Source of the DNA: Zoroaster sp. YZ-2022 | Taxonomy: Eukaryota; Echinodermata; Asteroidea; Forcipulatida; Zoroasteridae | Direction of reading: 5' to 3' | Length of the DNA stretch: 64,000 nt | Assembly (NCBI GenBank): GCA_029582265.1 | Contig: CM055835.1 | Location: 11,542,041-11,606,040, forward strand | Shown here: positions 34,549 to 45,489 of the stretch, in pieces | How the letters are laid out: each line of letters begins with the position of its first letter | How positions within the stretch are numbered: position 1 is the stretch's first letter | Translations under genes and position numbers: made by a program | The notes under the pieces: generated by a model | The model's input: only the letters and a program-made list of their open reading frames with translations | What the model was told of the DNA's origin: nothing | Databases searched by the model: none

Positions 34549-36025
34549 CTGAAACGCAAAAGAAACTTACCACCAACTTACCACCTTAAATATCAACAAT
34601 AACACTGCGTGTAGTAAATGTGTGAACTTATTTGTGGACAATAATGTCCTCACTGTCATTCAAAACGGTCACGCATGGTCACTTGAACCTTCAATGGTCA
34701 CTTCATGGCACAGCTGTTAAACAGCTCTTTTGACTGTCAGTGATTAGCCAAGGGGTATGGGATGATTTTAATGAGCTGCACTTGATGTCTTGATATTGGC
34801 TTTAAAAAGGCCAGTGCAAAATGGGCATTTCAATGAACATGCCACGATTGTCAAGGGATCAACGGCAGCGTGCCCTGGGCATGCTGCAAGGCGGACTGAG
34901 CTACCGTGAGGTGGCACGTCGCCTTGGCTGTTCACACCAGACGATATCGGCCCTGGTGGAGAGAGACACCCTCCACAACTCTGCAGATGACAGACCTCGA
35001 TCAGGGAGGCCAAGAGTCACCACTGCAGGCAGGACAGGCAGATGGTCCTAAGTCACCTGCGGGATCGATTCCATCCAGCATCCCGCACTGCGGCAGAAAC
35101 TCCGGGCGTGCAAACCCACGGATCTCCAATGATACTGCACGAAGACGACTGCATGACTATGGTCTGACTGCCAGAAGACCATACAGAGGCCCCGTGATGA
35201 CGGCTGCCCATCGCCGCAACCGACAGAGATGGTGCCAGCAGCATCAGCGGTGGACCTTGGCGCAGTGGAACGAGATCGCTTTCAGCGATGAGTCAAGGTT
35301 CTGTGTGGACAGTCCTGATGGGCGTGAGCGTGTCTGGAGAAGAACTGGCGGCGATATGCCGATTGTTGCGTCGTCAAGCCAACAGGTGGGTGGCCCAAGT
35401 GTGATGGTGTGCCGCCAAATCAGGCCGGTACAGGACGCCACTGGTGGTTGTGGATGGGAATCTTAACGCCCAGCGGTATGTGGATAACATCCTGCGACCT
35501 CATCTGCTGCCATTCGTGCTAGACCACCCAGAACTGAGAACCTTTCAGCATGACAACGCTCGTCCCCATGCTGCTCGCTTTACCACTGCATTTTTCCAAG
35601 GCGAGAACATCAACACCATGCAGTGGCCTGCGCTCTCCACTGACCTGAATCCCATAGAGCACCTGTGGGATGAGCTTGGGAGACGCGTAGTTGGCAGGGC
35701 CAGGACACGGGCAGAGCTGCTTGAGACATTGAGGACTGAGTGGGACAGAATCCAGCAGCAATCCATCCAAAGACTGGTAGGCAGTATGCGCCGACGATGC
35801 ACTGCCTGTATCCAAAACAATGGTGGCCACACACGCTATTGAAAGGGGACTGACTTTGCACCCTCTGCTGTTATGTACTGATGAGATGGTTTATCGTGGT
35901 CAAAAAATTGACATGTCATCAATAAAATGCCAATGTTTCAATTAGCAATTGTTGGTTTGTTTTATTTTGAACTGTTACAATTTTATTACATTTCAAACAA
36001 GTGGTAAGTTTCTTTTGCGTTTGAG
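34549..36025 (+). mobile_element. Tc1-like transposon (1,477 bp)
   Basis: Inverted ends CTGAAACGCAAAAGAAACTT and AAGTTTCTTTTGCGTTTGAG are flanked by TA on both sides (34547-34548 and 36026-36027). The body holds a decayed transposase. It is inserted in an intron of the WD40-type gene, in the same orientation as the gene. Confidence 0.9.
34821..35842 (+). pseudogene. Tc1-like DD34E transposase, frameshifted
   Basis: It begins MPRLSRDQRQRALGMLQGG with a helix-turn-helix (SYREVARRLGCSHQTIS) and GRPRVTTAG. Frames shift at about 35035 and 35110, then ISNDTARRRLHDYGLTARRP and FSDESRF with the first Asp follow. Near 35415-35440 the GGIS-type loop is lost by small changes. The last frame has FQHDNARPHAA (second Asp) and STDLNPIEHLWDELG (catalytic Glu), and stops at 35842. 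Length and motif order fit Tc1 transposases of about 340 residues. The copy is not functional as written. Confidence 0.85.
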
Positions 36026-36083
36026 TATATATTAAGGAGGATGGAAAAAAAATCTCAAGTTTTCTGTCTCCATTCATCTCCAG

Positions 36084-36300
36084 ACTGATGCCCTATGTAA
36101 ACCCACGACTCATCTTCACCATCTTTCGTGGCAGTCTCCTGGCCTGTTTTACCACCTCTAACCATCCAGACATGCTGTACCTCTACGAGGTGATGCCTGA
36201 GAGGGCGCTCGAGGAGTGGCACCTTCATCCAGACAGTGTGCCAGGTGCCCAGGATTACCCTCAAGATGTTTTGGAATTCAAGCAAAAATCAGATGTGTTG
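36084..36300 (+). CDS. WD40-type gene, exon LMPYVNPRL...KQKSDVL
   Basis: It is bounded by CATCTCCAG and TTG|GTATGT. Seventy-two codons follow one leading base: LMPYVNPRLIFTIFRGSLLA then MLYLYEVMPERALEEWHL. This is an atypical blade or a linker. It ends in phase 0, matching the exon at 42480, 6.2 kb away across the antisense gene. Confidence 0.6.
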
Positions 36301-36673
36301 GTATGTATGAAAGTTCTTTGCTATTCCTCAAATCCGTTAAAAGCCTTTCCATCACCATCCTTGATTAATCGAGGCCTTTTATATTCATCCCTTAGGGGCA
36401 GCCCTTCCCTTGTGAAAATGGGAGCCCTTTTTCTTCCCAAAAGGCTTTCCCTTTCCCTCTTTGGGGACCAAGGTCCGTTGAATTTGCACTCCCTCTCAGT
36501 GGGCCATCCCTTCCAAGTGGTCCCTTCCCTCTCCGAGGGTCTTCCCCCTCTCTGACCTTTCCTCCAAGTGGGCATTCCCCTCAAATTTGTCCCTCCCAAA
36601 CCAGTAGGCCCAGAGGTCAGGTCCTTGGCCCTCATCTACTAGTAGCCCCCTCAGTAGACCATCCCTTCTCCCA

Positions 36674-36771
36674 CAAAAAAAAAAAAAAAAAAAAAATTAA
36701 AATCGGGAAAAAACCAGATTTTTTTACTCCTTTTTTTTGGGGGAAAGGGGGGGGGGGGGGGGGGGGGGGGG
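36674..36771. repeat. Poly-A and poly-G runs
   Basis: An A run of about 23 (36674-36697) and a G run of about 25 (36747-36771) lie within 100 bp. Such runs are error-prone in assemblies. Confidence 0.9.
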
Positions 36772-37450
36772 TAACGGAATGTTTTTCAAAAATAACGATT
36801 TTAGTATAAAATTTGGTGATTTGATAACAAAATGGCTCATTTACATGTGTAGCTAGTCAGTATCCAAGGATACATTGTTTTTTTGCATGCATTATTGACT
36901 CCAGACTATACAAATTAATGAGGCATTTTTTATTACCAAATCACTCATTATTAATTAAAATTGTAGAAAAAACCTCTGTATTGCATTTATTCCTTTAATT
37001 CATGAAAATCTGTTGAATGATTTCATGTGTGTGTCGTTGTCCATGTCCTTGTCCACACATTAGGTCAAAGAAAAATAAAGGTTCGTCTCAGGAAAACTGC
37101 ACGCATTGCTATGTGAAACAGGATTTAGCGCGTAACTCTATGCGATTGGCCCCTTTTTTGCGTTTTTAGTTTTCAGAAAAAAACCACAAAAATATGGCCA
37201 AATTCAACCCAAAAAAGAAACCTATAGCACTTAGTTTTTTTAGTTTAAAAAACCCAGCATAGCACATAGCTTTTTTGGCAATGTTTCTGATACAAACCTT
37301 TTTTATCGACTTGCAGTATAATTATGACAAATCGGTGTCCTTTCGTATTTATATCAAGACACCGAGATTTGACAGAAATACAAGTACACGAAAATAATCA
37401 GTGTAAATTGCAAAGTATACAAGATGAGAAAAATAAATCTCTCTCTAATG

Positions 37451-37810
37451 TTATTGCTCATTATGAATGACACTTGGTCTACAAGTTCTTGGCACGACCT
37501 CGTCCCTGCCCACTTGCTTGTCCCGTCCACGTTTAGAAGGTGGCGCAGTCTTCTCGTCGCTTTCCTCACTACTGCTGTCAGACAAGTCTGCTGGGCCAGG
37601 ATCAGGACACACTATGTCACGTTTATCATCCACCACAAACTCCCGGATTTCCTTGTACAAGTAGCTGTTACGCTTGTGATCAAGGCCTTTGGGTACTATG
37701 AGGTCTGGCACTTTACCTGGATTGATATTGTTAATTGGTACTGCAAGTAGTTCTTGATAGGTTTCCTCTCCATCACAGAATGTCTTCAAAGTTACTCCAT
37801 TTTATCCCTT
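37451..37810 (-). CDS. Uncharacterised antisense gene, C-terminal exon
   Basis: The minus-strand frame reads GVTLKTFCDGEETYQELLAV, VPDLIVPKGLDHKRNSYLYK and an acidic/Ser run (DLSDSSSEESDEKT), then basic PPSKRGRDKQVGR and a stop at about 37451. The composition is that of a real protein with a disordered, possibly nuclear, tail. I do not recognise the family. It lies in the intron of the plus-strand WD40-type gene and is separated from its probable upstream exons by a Penelope-like insertion. Confidence 0.5.
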
Positions 37811-38060
37811 GGCAAACTTGATAGAAATAAAAATATTAAAACACAATTTACTTATTTGTTTACTTGCAAAAAATTACCGTAAGCCGTACCTTGAAAGAAT
37901 TTGTTGGTTATGGTATGGAAAATATTAATTAATTTTCATTTTTCTTGAATCGCCATCAACTTTTCAGATTTTTTTATTTCTTGTCAGTTACTGTCGAGAA
38001 CAGAAAACATGAACCATACATTAAAATTAATAACATGCTTTTCAATCAATTATTCAAGTG

Positions 38061-38330
38061 TAAGTAAGACTAATTGCGGTGACACCATGTGGAATCTCAA
38101 TAGAGTAGTAATTAGTTCTGAAAAGAACTGGGGGTACAACTCGACGTTTCGATCAGTATGCTCTGATCGTCCTCAGGAGAATGCCGGACTCTGGGAAAAT
38201 GCTGCTGCTTAAGTAGGCTGCTGGAGGATCATCCCATGAATGGATGCTGGAGGATTAGTTCGTTGAGGCGCGCAGGCGGGAAACTGTGAGACTATGAGAC
38301 TAGGATCCTAGGGGTTGGGGAGAGGTGTGT
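38061..38330. repeat. Penelope pseudo-LTR, downstream copy
   Basis: About 97 percent identical by eye to 41109-41380; differences are small indels (GGGAAAATG versus GGAAAATG, TTGGGGAG versus TTGGGGGAG). Both start TAAGTAAGACTAATTGCGG. Confidence 0.9.
38141..38180 (-). ncRNA. Candidate hammerhead-ribozyme-like core
   Basis: On the minus strand CTGAGGA (38170-38176) is followed by a hairpin with GATCAG arms (38151-38156 and 38163-38168) and then GAAAC, the CUGANGA-stem-GAAA arrangement of hammerheads. Penelope-like elements are known to carry minimal hammerheads in their pseudo-LTRs. One extra C-G pair next to the core makes the fit imperfect, so this is tentative. Confidence 0.45.
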
Positions 38331-38383
38331 GCTCACTGAACTGAATCAGTTGTTAACAAGCACAGGGAAGGAGGGTGGTTGAC

Positions 38384-38900
38384 TTAGGATATAGGGGATC
38401 CCTCAGTCTGGGGTGGGTTATGGACTTTGGATATAGAAGATCCTTCAGTCTGTAGTATAGGTCGCCAAATGTCGCTGATGAAGAAACCGATGTCCTGTGG
38501 CACAGTGTCGTGTTTGACGATCTCGATGGCCTCTCTGATGCGTCTGGGGTGCCATGCGTCGATGGGTGTGATGAGTTGGGCTGCCTGCCAGTCGATTTGG
38601 TGGTCCTTGATGTGCGAGTGCTTGACGATGGCGGACTTCTCGAAATCTCCTCTGCGGCCGTGTGCTCGGTGTTCCTTCAATCTGATGGGGAGGTTGCGTT
38701 TCGTTTAGCGATGTACACCTTACCGCACTCACAGGGGATCCGTAGACTCGCTCTGTTGTTTGGGTCCGGTTTGTCCTTGTGGCTATGTAGAAGTCCTTGA
38801 GTTTGCTGGGGCTGAGTGGAACACATCGATGCCTGCTTGTCGGAGGATGCGTTGTAGGTTTGTGAGACGTCGAACCTAGATAGGGGAGACAAGCAGAGAG
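38384..38900 (-). pseudogene. Penelope-like GIY-YIG endonuclease domain
   Basis: Across two frames the minus strand reads LRIPCECGKVYIA, matching the GIY-YIG core (normally IPCECGKVYIGET), then EHRAHGRRGDFEKSAIVKHS and HQIDWQAAQLI. The Gly after YI is Ala here and the following segment is frameshifted. This domain nicks the target for reverse transcription in Penelope-like elements. Confidence 0.8.
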
Positions 38901-39024
38901 GTTAGATCACTTACCTTGCTTTTGGAGTTTGGAACCGGCCGCTGTGCTGATCTTGTTGTGATTGTAACCGTTGCGTTTGAGGGTAGTTCGGATGTGCTGT
39001 AGTTCCTTGGGAAGGCTGTCCTTG

Positions 39025-40151
39025 TCACAAATGTTGTAGGCGCGTTATGCGCAGCGTCGGTTGACCGATGACTTGATGCTTGGATGATGGAAGGAGCGCT
39101 GGTTCAGGTACCGATCTGTGTGCGTGGGCTTTCTGTAGACGCGTTGTGGTGTAGGGAGCCGTCTGGGTTTCTGGAAATGCCAACATCAAGGAACGCGATC
39201 TTGTCATCTTCTTCCGCTTCCATGGTGAACTTGATGCTCGGGTGTTGCTGGTTTAGATGTTGTAGAAAATCCTGGAGTGTGTCTCTGCGTGTGGCCAAAC
39301 CACAAAGGTGTCATCCACGTATCGGAGCCACAGCTTGGGTTGGAGGTCGGCGGTGTTGAGGGAAGAGTTTTCAAACTCTTCCATGAAAATATCATCAAGG
39401 ACCGGGGATAAAGGAGATCCCATGGAGGTCCCAGCTGTCTGCTCGTAGAACTTGCCCTGAAACGGAAAAAAACTTGAAGAGACACATGTTAGTAGCACAT
39501 CATGAATTTGGTCCGGGTGAGTGATGTGCGATCATCAAGAGAAAGATCTTGTACGAGTCTGTCCTTCACCAGGAGGCATGTCTCTGTAGTTGGGACATTG
39601 GTGAATAGGGAGACAACATCAAAACTAACCAAGATGTCGCTGGGTTGAAGTGTGAGGCCCCGGGTGATCTCAACGAACTGACTGGAGTTGGACACATGGT
39701 GTTGAGTGAGACCCACCAAGGGTCGGAGGATCTTAGCTAAATGACGGGCTGTGTTGTACGTGAGGTGAACCTCTGGAGGCGACAATAGGGCGGAGAGGGA
39801 CATCAGGTTTGTGAATCTTCGGCTGGCCAAAGAACCTAGGGCAGGATGAGCTGGATGGTCTGAGATGTCGGTAGAGTTGGATGGAGAGGCCACCGCACGG
39901 TGGAGGGCAAGGAGTTTGCTAGCTACTCTTTCTCTATGGATGGGATGGGGTTCTTCTTGAGGCGGTATGAATCGGATAATAAAATGTGACTTACCTTGTC
40001 GGTGTATTGTGCTCGGGTCCATGATGACTGTAGCGTTGCCTTTTGTCTGCGGTGAGGATGTGGATGGAGCTGTCTCGTCGGATGTCCTGTAAAGCAGAAA
40101 GTTCTCCCTTGGAGAGGTTGGGCTTGGCTGGCTTGGCTTTACGCAGAACAT
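39025..40151 (-). pseudogene. Penelope-like reverse transcriptase
   Basis: The minus strand reads LQPSDILVSFDVVSLFTNVP with the first catalytic Asp. It shifts frame at about 39495 to KFYEQTAGTSMGSPLSPVL and LWLRYVDDTFVVW with the catalytic YVDD box. It shifts again near 39290 to HPSIKFTMEAEEDDKIAFLD and a THTDRYLN-type tail. Motif spacing fits Penelope RT. At least two frameshifts are present. Confidence 0.85.
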
Positions 40152-40401
40152 CGCTCATCTGTAGTCTGACGTCATCAGCTGCTGTTTTGTTGAGTCGCCG
40201 CAGGGCTGGCTCAACTGACTGGATGATTTCTTCCGTTGGAATGGATTTGGGTGTGAGGCGAAATTCATTCCCAGTGACAGTACTGATGTTTCGATAGGAG
40301 TGAGGGTGCGTTGGCTGAGGTTGACGACAGTGTGTTTCTGGAACGCGTCCTGTGAGCGGAGGTGTGAGGGTTGTCTTAGGGATATAGCAGATCCCGTAGG
40401 T

Positions 40402-41187
40402 TTACTTGAAGCGCGGTTGGAGCGAGATGTAGAAGATCTCCAAGACTCGAGTCAGAAGGTCGTGGGATACACGGGATCCCTCAGACCGTGTGAACGCGCG
40501 GGGGAATAGGGATGTAGAAGATCCCGTATCCAGTCTGCTAGAAGCGCGGTTGGAGTGAGATATAGGAGATCTCCAGGACTCCGAGTCGGATGGTCGTGGG
40601 GATATAGAGGATCCCTTGGACCGGGTGCCGGTGAACGAGCGGGGGAATAGGGATATAGATGATCCCGTATCCAATCGTTGTTGAAGTTGCGAAAACTTGC
40701 TGATCTGCTTCCGGCGGGTGGTGGTGAACACGTGTCTGCTCGAAGACGAAGTGCGGGTGGTGACTTTCTCGAAGTCCTCGGGGTGTAACGTGTCACAAAT
40801 CCTTCTTCTAGGTGGGATAGACTGCGGTCGGTGTCGGCGAGGGAGGAACGTGGAGGCGATCCTCTCACGAAGCAAGGAGGCGCTGGCTGAACGAGGATGC
40901 GGGCGGGAACGGAGGCTGCGAACTGGGTCATGGAGCTGTAGGCCTGGCGGGATAAGGTTGGAGTCTCGGCATCGTTTCAGGAAGGCGAGGTTGTTCATGA
41001 GTTTAGAACGTCTGATCGACGCTCGTTCAAACGACCGAACCTTGGTAGTGGTATGCTCCCCGTAGAGCGTAGATAGGTAAAACTTGTAGCTTTGCATGGT
41101 GAGGATGATAAGTAAGACTAATTGCGGTGACACCATGTGGAATCTCAATAGAGTAGTAATTAGTTCTGAAAAGAACTGGGGGTACAA
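40402..41187 (-). CDS. Penelope-like N-terminal region
   Basis: The 261-codon minus-strand frame contains ERASIRRSKLMNNLAFLKRC and a RDSNLIPPGL segment, the usual N-terminal signature before the RT. The remainder is Arg/Ser-rich and includes a repeated RLDTGSS(I/T)SLFPR(S/A)FT motif (twice), reflecting an internal DNA repeat. The first residues come from the pseudo-LTR, so the true start may be internal. Confidence 0.6.
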   Translation of the reverse strand: MYPQFFSELITTLLRFHMVSPQLVLLIILTMQSYKFYLSTLYGEHTTTKVRSFERASIRRSKLMNNLAFLKRCRDSNLIPPGLQLHDPVRSLRSRPHPRSASASLLRERIASTFLPRRHRPQSIPPRRRICDTLHPEDFEKVTTRTSSSSRHVFTTTRRKQISKFSQLQQRLDTGSSISLFPRSFTGTRSKGSSISPRPSDSESWRSPISHSNRASSRLDTGSSTSLFPRAFTRSEGSRVSHDLLTRVLEIFYISLQPRFK

Positions 41188-41380
41188 CTCGACGTTTCGA
41201 TCAGTATGCTCTGATCGTCCTCAGGAGAATGCCGGACTCTGGAAAATGCTGCTGCTTAAGTAGGCTGCTGGAGGATCATCCCATGAATGGATGCTGGAGG
41301 ATTAGTTCGTTGAGGCGCGCAGGCGGGAAACTGTGAGACTATGAGACTAGGATCCTAGGGGTTGGGGGAGAGGAGTGTGT
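41109..41380. repeat. Penelope pseudo-LTR, upstream copy
   Basis: Direct copy of 38061-38330. The high similarity implies recent insertion. Host-like sequence resumes at about 41381. Confidence 0.9.
41190..41226 (-). ncRNA. Candidate hammerhead-ribozyme-like core, second pseudo-LTR
   Basis: Same sequence as at 38141-38180, in the upstream pseudo-LTR. Two copies in tandem orientation would allow release of a unit-length RNA. Confidence 0.45.
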
Positions 41381-41440
41381 TCTGAAAGCACTATCATATT
41401 GATGTCCATAAAATACTTGAACTCTCCATCACTTAAAAGA
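41381..41440 (-). CDS. Probable middle exon of the antisense gene, cut by Penelope
   Basis: The minus strand after a CTGTCTGTGTAG acceptor reads LLSDGEFKYFMDINMIVLSE, which looks coding. It then meets the pseudo-LTR of the Penelope-like element, so the element inserted in or right beside this exon. Short, hence uncertain. Confidence 0.35.
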
Positions 41441-41731
41441 CTACACAGACAGGGTGAAAGTGGTACGTGTAACGTTAAACTGGTGTAATTTTGGAAATGT
41501 ACATAGCGTGGCCTACGTAAGCCTACATGTACATGTAGGCCTACATAATTTTACATGTTCAGTTTTAATAAGCTTGCCTTAAATTTAATGTAACAATTTA
41601 ATTAATTTGATGGTAATATTTTTATTTAATGGATTTCAATGTTATATTATTACATTATTTAGAAAGTAAACGAATACATACTTGCGTCATTAATCATGCC
41701 CATGGGTTGAACATGATTGAGCTCAGCTTCG

Positions 41732-41995
41732 TCATGTTGCTCTTGTGAACTTTCGCAGTTTCGGGTTGTTCAATATCGCCCGATCGGCTATGTTTTCACC
41801 AAGATAGTCCGCTTTATCTACCATAGAAACATCGTCATCCAAGTCATAATCTTCTCTCGTAGTAAAATAATCTGTTATTACTTCTGATATGGCATTCTGA
41901 TCTTCTACATGTAGTAAATTCAGCTGTCTTAGCTCATTCAACGCAAGCTGAACTTTACGCCCTCGCGAAGTCACGGGCGCCGCCATTTTGAACAT
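41732..41995 (-). CDS. Uncharacterised antisense gene, first exon
   Basis: The 87-codon frame opens MFKMAAPVTSRGRKVQLALN and continues QLNLLHVEDQNAISEVITDY and an acidic DYDLDDD stretch. The second ATG lies in CAAAATGGCGGC on the minus strand, a perfect YY1-type start-site motif (about 41977-41990), common at first exons of animal housekeeping genes. The frame ends in TGA at about 41732. A splice before that stop, or another homopolymer error, may lead to the downstream exons. I do not recognise the protein. Confidence 0.5.
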   Translation of the reverse strand: MFKMAAPVTSRGRKVQLALNELRQLNLLHVEDQNAISEVITDYFTTREDYDLDDDVSMVDKADYLGENIADRAILNNPKLRKFTRAT

Positions 41996-42479
41996 TAGGC
42001 CTACTTTTTTACTCGCACGGAAAACTCACATCGCAAATGGGATGCGCAGTGATACTTACCCCTGTAATTAAATCGACGTGCGCATTTGTATTTTCACACT
42101 GTACGCAATTCAAGCTTCAATTTGAGGGGTGAAGCGGTCTGATACGGCGTTCAGAACGGATAATCAATCATTTATAAATTTAGGCGAATAATTCATTAAT
42201 AAAATTCAGAAAACAAGATTTTTGCAAATAAACATGTCATAAATATTGTTGATTTTATTATATAAAACGGAACAATTTGAAATAAAAAAAATTCAGGAAA
42301 TATTTTTCGGCACTTAAGGAATACAAATCAAGTGAAAAAGAAGTTTTCATAAAAAAATGGTTTTGGGACTATTTTGCTCTGTACTGGAGAATGTGTATTG
42401 GCGACATCCGACGGGTTTTCCCAGATCGCATCACATTTTGCTTTCAACAATCCTTTTGCTATTCAATATTTATACCCAG

Positions 42480-43123
42480 GTCACTCCTGCTGCATTGTAT
42501 GCTGAAAGAACCTTGTTGGTCACGCTGTCCTTCCAGATGACCGATGACCAGAAAAGGGCCTCTATTGTGAATTTCAGCAAGTTAGAATATTGTCGCTCTT
42601 CGCCAATGCTCCAAATATGGGACGTCCAACTTGTGCCAGTCGATTTCACCAAGTTGGGTTTCTGCTGGACAGCTGCATTGTGTTCCAACAGAGGCGTGGC
42701 AGGAGTACTGGTGCTGCCACCAAAATGCAGAATATGCTCCATGGTAAAGGTCTAAGGTCAGAGGAGGAGTCCTTTGATGGTATCATACAAGTCTTCAGCA
42801 AGAATCTGGAGAAGTCATTGAAGACGATTTACATGCCAGGAGCTTATGATGGGATGCTGGTTCCTGCGCAGGGCTACGTCAATCCCAGCAGACCTCTCTT
42901 GAATCAGTTGCAGGGGATCATGGTCAATCATGTCACTGATGGTGCCCTGCATTCCTCCAAGGCTGGTGCTGGTCAGCTTGTTGGCAAGTTCATGCTGCAG
43001 TTAGCTAAGGTCACGTCCTGTGACTTCTCTCATGATAATCAGAGTGCTATTGTTGGATTTGACAATGGCTATGCCCATTTCTTAAGGATGTACAATGCAG
43101 TAGGAAAAATCTTTTACAAATGA
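42480..43123 (+). CDS. WD40-type gene, last exon
   Basis: The acceptor TTTATACCCAG ends at 42479. Phase 0 reads VTPAALYAERTLLVTLSFQM and SKLEYCRSSPMLQIWDVQLV to PPK. At an AAAA run (about 42720-42723) one missing A shifts the frame; restoring it gives PPK-MQNMLHGKGLRSEEESF and the C-terminal VTSCDFSHDNQSAIVGFDNG, a last blade. TGA lies at 43121-43123. Confidence 0.65.
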
Positions 43124-45489
43124 AGCGACAAAATTTACTTTCATATCATCTTTAGTTTCATGTAGCTTTATTCACAAGTAGCTGGGCTAACACTTATGGG
43201 AAGTGGAAGCAGAGGAAATGTGCAGCTTTAACTATTTTACCAAAGATTCAAAGGGCATTTATACATTCCTAAATAGTGTTATATTCATTTAATTTACTTG
43301 TATATATTTATGTGTTAGATAACATTTTCAAAGATAATGTCTTTCAAAATTAATACAAGGTAGGGACAACAATACATTTACACAGTATTTGTAAATGTTT
43401 CTTTTGGAAAAATAATCCCAGCTATGTCATCAGTTAAAAGTAGTATTGCTCCATGTTTCAGTGAACATTTGATGTGACTTATGCGTTATACCTTTTTGCT
43501 ATATACATGTACATGTATATTTTGCCTGATGTACTATGTAATACACCTGTCAATCAAACAACTTGGATTGACCAATAAGGTTTGGTAATTGACAACTTTT
43601 GCTATTGACAATTTTGTAATTTACATTTCTTCATAAACTTTTGTTAATGCCATTTCTCAGCTTTGAGTCAAATCGCAAAAATAGTGCTGGGATGGTTAAC
43701 CGACTGAAACTACAGTCTTTTTGCCATATTGGTTATTAAACAATCATTGCGGGAACTTTATTGATGCTTTTTGATTGAAAACTTATACACATTGTGCCAT
43801 TTGCTGACTGGTTAACTCACCGTGAAAGTTTTGGTTAAAGGCTAGCAAATATTCAGTGTTTCACTGACGGTTTCCCCAGATTAAAAATTAAAGAAATAAA
43901 ATATATAAATAGTTCCAAGCACTACACTAAAATGACCGAGTAAAGAAGAAACATTATTCCATTTGTTGCTTGTTTCTTGGTTTTTCCTAAACAGGATGCA
44001 ACAGATTATAAAAACATTCTCACAATTTATTTTAGGGTGATCTTCAAATTAATTAACAGAATTATGCATGGTGAAATTAGTGTAAAATGGTAAAATTAGT
44101 ATATAAAAAAATTGAGTGTCTATTTGGCAAAACCATGTTTATTAATCTTTCCCAATATGAGACACATTTATTTCTTATGCCTAATATTTACTTGTCCTAT
44201 GAAGACAGTCTGTATAATAATTGTATTGATTTTCTTTATATATTACCTAATATTCATGGTTTACATATTGAATATTCGCTGTCTATATTTTTAATATTAT
44301 CTATATACCTAATATTCATGTTTAATTGAATGTTAATTGTCTATATTTTGAATATTCATAATCTGTTGGAAAAATATTTATTGCCAGAGCAATATTGGTG
44401 GTTTACATTGTACCAGTGTGTCAATACAGATGCTTATATTTATGAAATACTATGAACGATCCGTCCATTATTTTTATATAAAATCAAAATAATTTATAAA
44501 CAAGACTTGAACTGTAAGAAACATTTGATAGTATAGTGTAGGAATAAATCAAATATGCCTTGAAATGTTTGTTTTATAATGTAAAGGGAAGTTACAACAA
44601 TTTGGTTATGTATGTTCATATCAAACCTCTAGTTATCAAGAAATATGTAAGTGACCTGTGAAAGTTTTATCACAATAGGAAAAGCACTTCAGTCTTTAGA
44701 ATTATTTTCCCTCAAACTTTACACCAAGTAAGTTTTTAAATAATAATTTGTCAATTTGATAATTATGTTATTACCAAAGTTGTACCTTCCCTTATCATGG
44801 TTTGAAACATTTAGCAAAGATTAAGTGCCTTAAAATTGTTAGTATATTACTGGTACTATGGTAATTGCCTTGAAATGTTTAGAGTAGATAAGTTCATGCC
44901 TTGAAATGTTTATTTCACTTGAAGAAACCAAATTATCAAGGATAAAGTTTTTATTTGCAAGATATACATGTAAATTTGTGAAATTGGACAATCATTATAA
45001 TGTGTTGAACTTTTACTAATAAAGCCCTGAATTCTAACTAATTGTGATTTTCTGAGTATACGTATTTACTATAATAACGCTTGGTAACTTTAAAACTTGG
45101 AATCATATTTTTAGGCACTGAAATATTGATAACCAATGTATTTATAAATGTTGGCAAAGTAATAGGTAGTTCAATTTTATGCAGAGACAATGTTGTCAAT
45201 ACATCGCAATATTGTCACCATATAAAGAAAGAGTAATGTCCAAAAAAGTTTCAGAATTGCATCAAACCTTTTTCCATCAAATATTACATTTTACAAAATA
45301 TATCCCCAAAATACGTTTTATTTGTTTGGCGTTACCAATTAGATGCAACCAATGTTAACAATTTAAGCATTTTATTAAATTAATATAAAACATGTAACAT
45401 ATGGGGGCAGTATTTTGATAATTACCCTTAATAACATTTGTAACAATGAATAATTCATGATATTCTATTGCCATCCTATGCGAAACTAA
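43124..45489. other. Non-coding, dispersed repeats only
   Basis: No exon seen. The segment 43665-43870 is an inverted relative of 28170-28345 (GCTGGGATGGTTAA versus TTAACCATCCCAGC, and GATGCTTTTTGATT versus AATCGAAAAGCATC). The block around 44080-44360 contains repeated CCTAATATTCATG words. Confidence 0.5.

Larger units (their letters stand above)
38061..41380 (-). mobile_element. Penelope-like element with pseudo-LTRs
   Basis: Two direct copies of a 270-bp sequence (38061-38330 and 41109-41380) bracket a minus-strand coding region. It has an N-terminal domain, a reverse transcriptase and a GIY-YIG endonuclease, in the order of Penelope-like elements, in which such pseudo-LTRs are known. The frames are broken several times, so it is inactive as written. 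It separates probable exons of the antisense gene. Confidence 0.85.
27594..43123 (+). other. WD40-type beta-propeller gene, whole locus
   Basis: Ten plus-strand exons are proposed: 27594-27668, 29065-29196, 29672-29841, 30382-30474, 32202-32452, 32972-33151, 34039-34195, 34319-34426, 36084-36300 and 42480-43123. Splice phases agree if one base is restored at each of five homopolymers. Several exons show blades with FSPDNRKLLG, GHTGSIISADF, ATGSQDNSVRIWD, FLWDV and CDFSHDNQSAIVGF signatures. The protein is probably a scaffold; its orthologue was not recognised. The start exon is not identified. Introns hold a Tc1-like element, a fold-back element, minisatellites and an antisense gene with a Penelope-like insertion. 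Confidence 0.65.

Noticed and set aside
42470..42742. 90-codon minus-strand frame opposite the last WD40-type exon
   Set aside because: It is the antisense shadow of the plus-strand exon, which has blade motifs and splice support.
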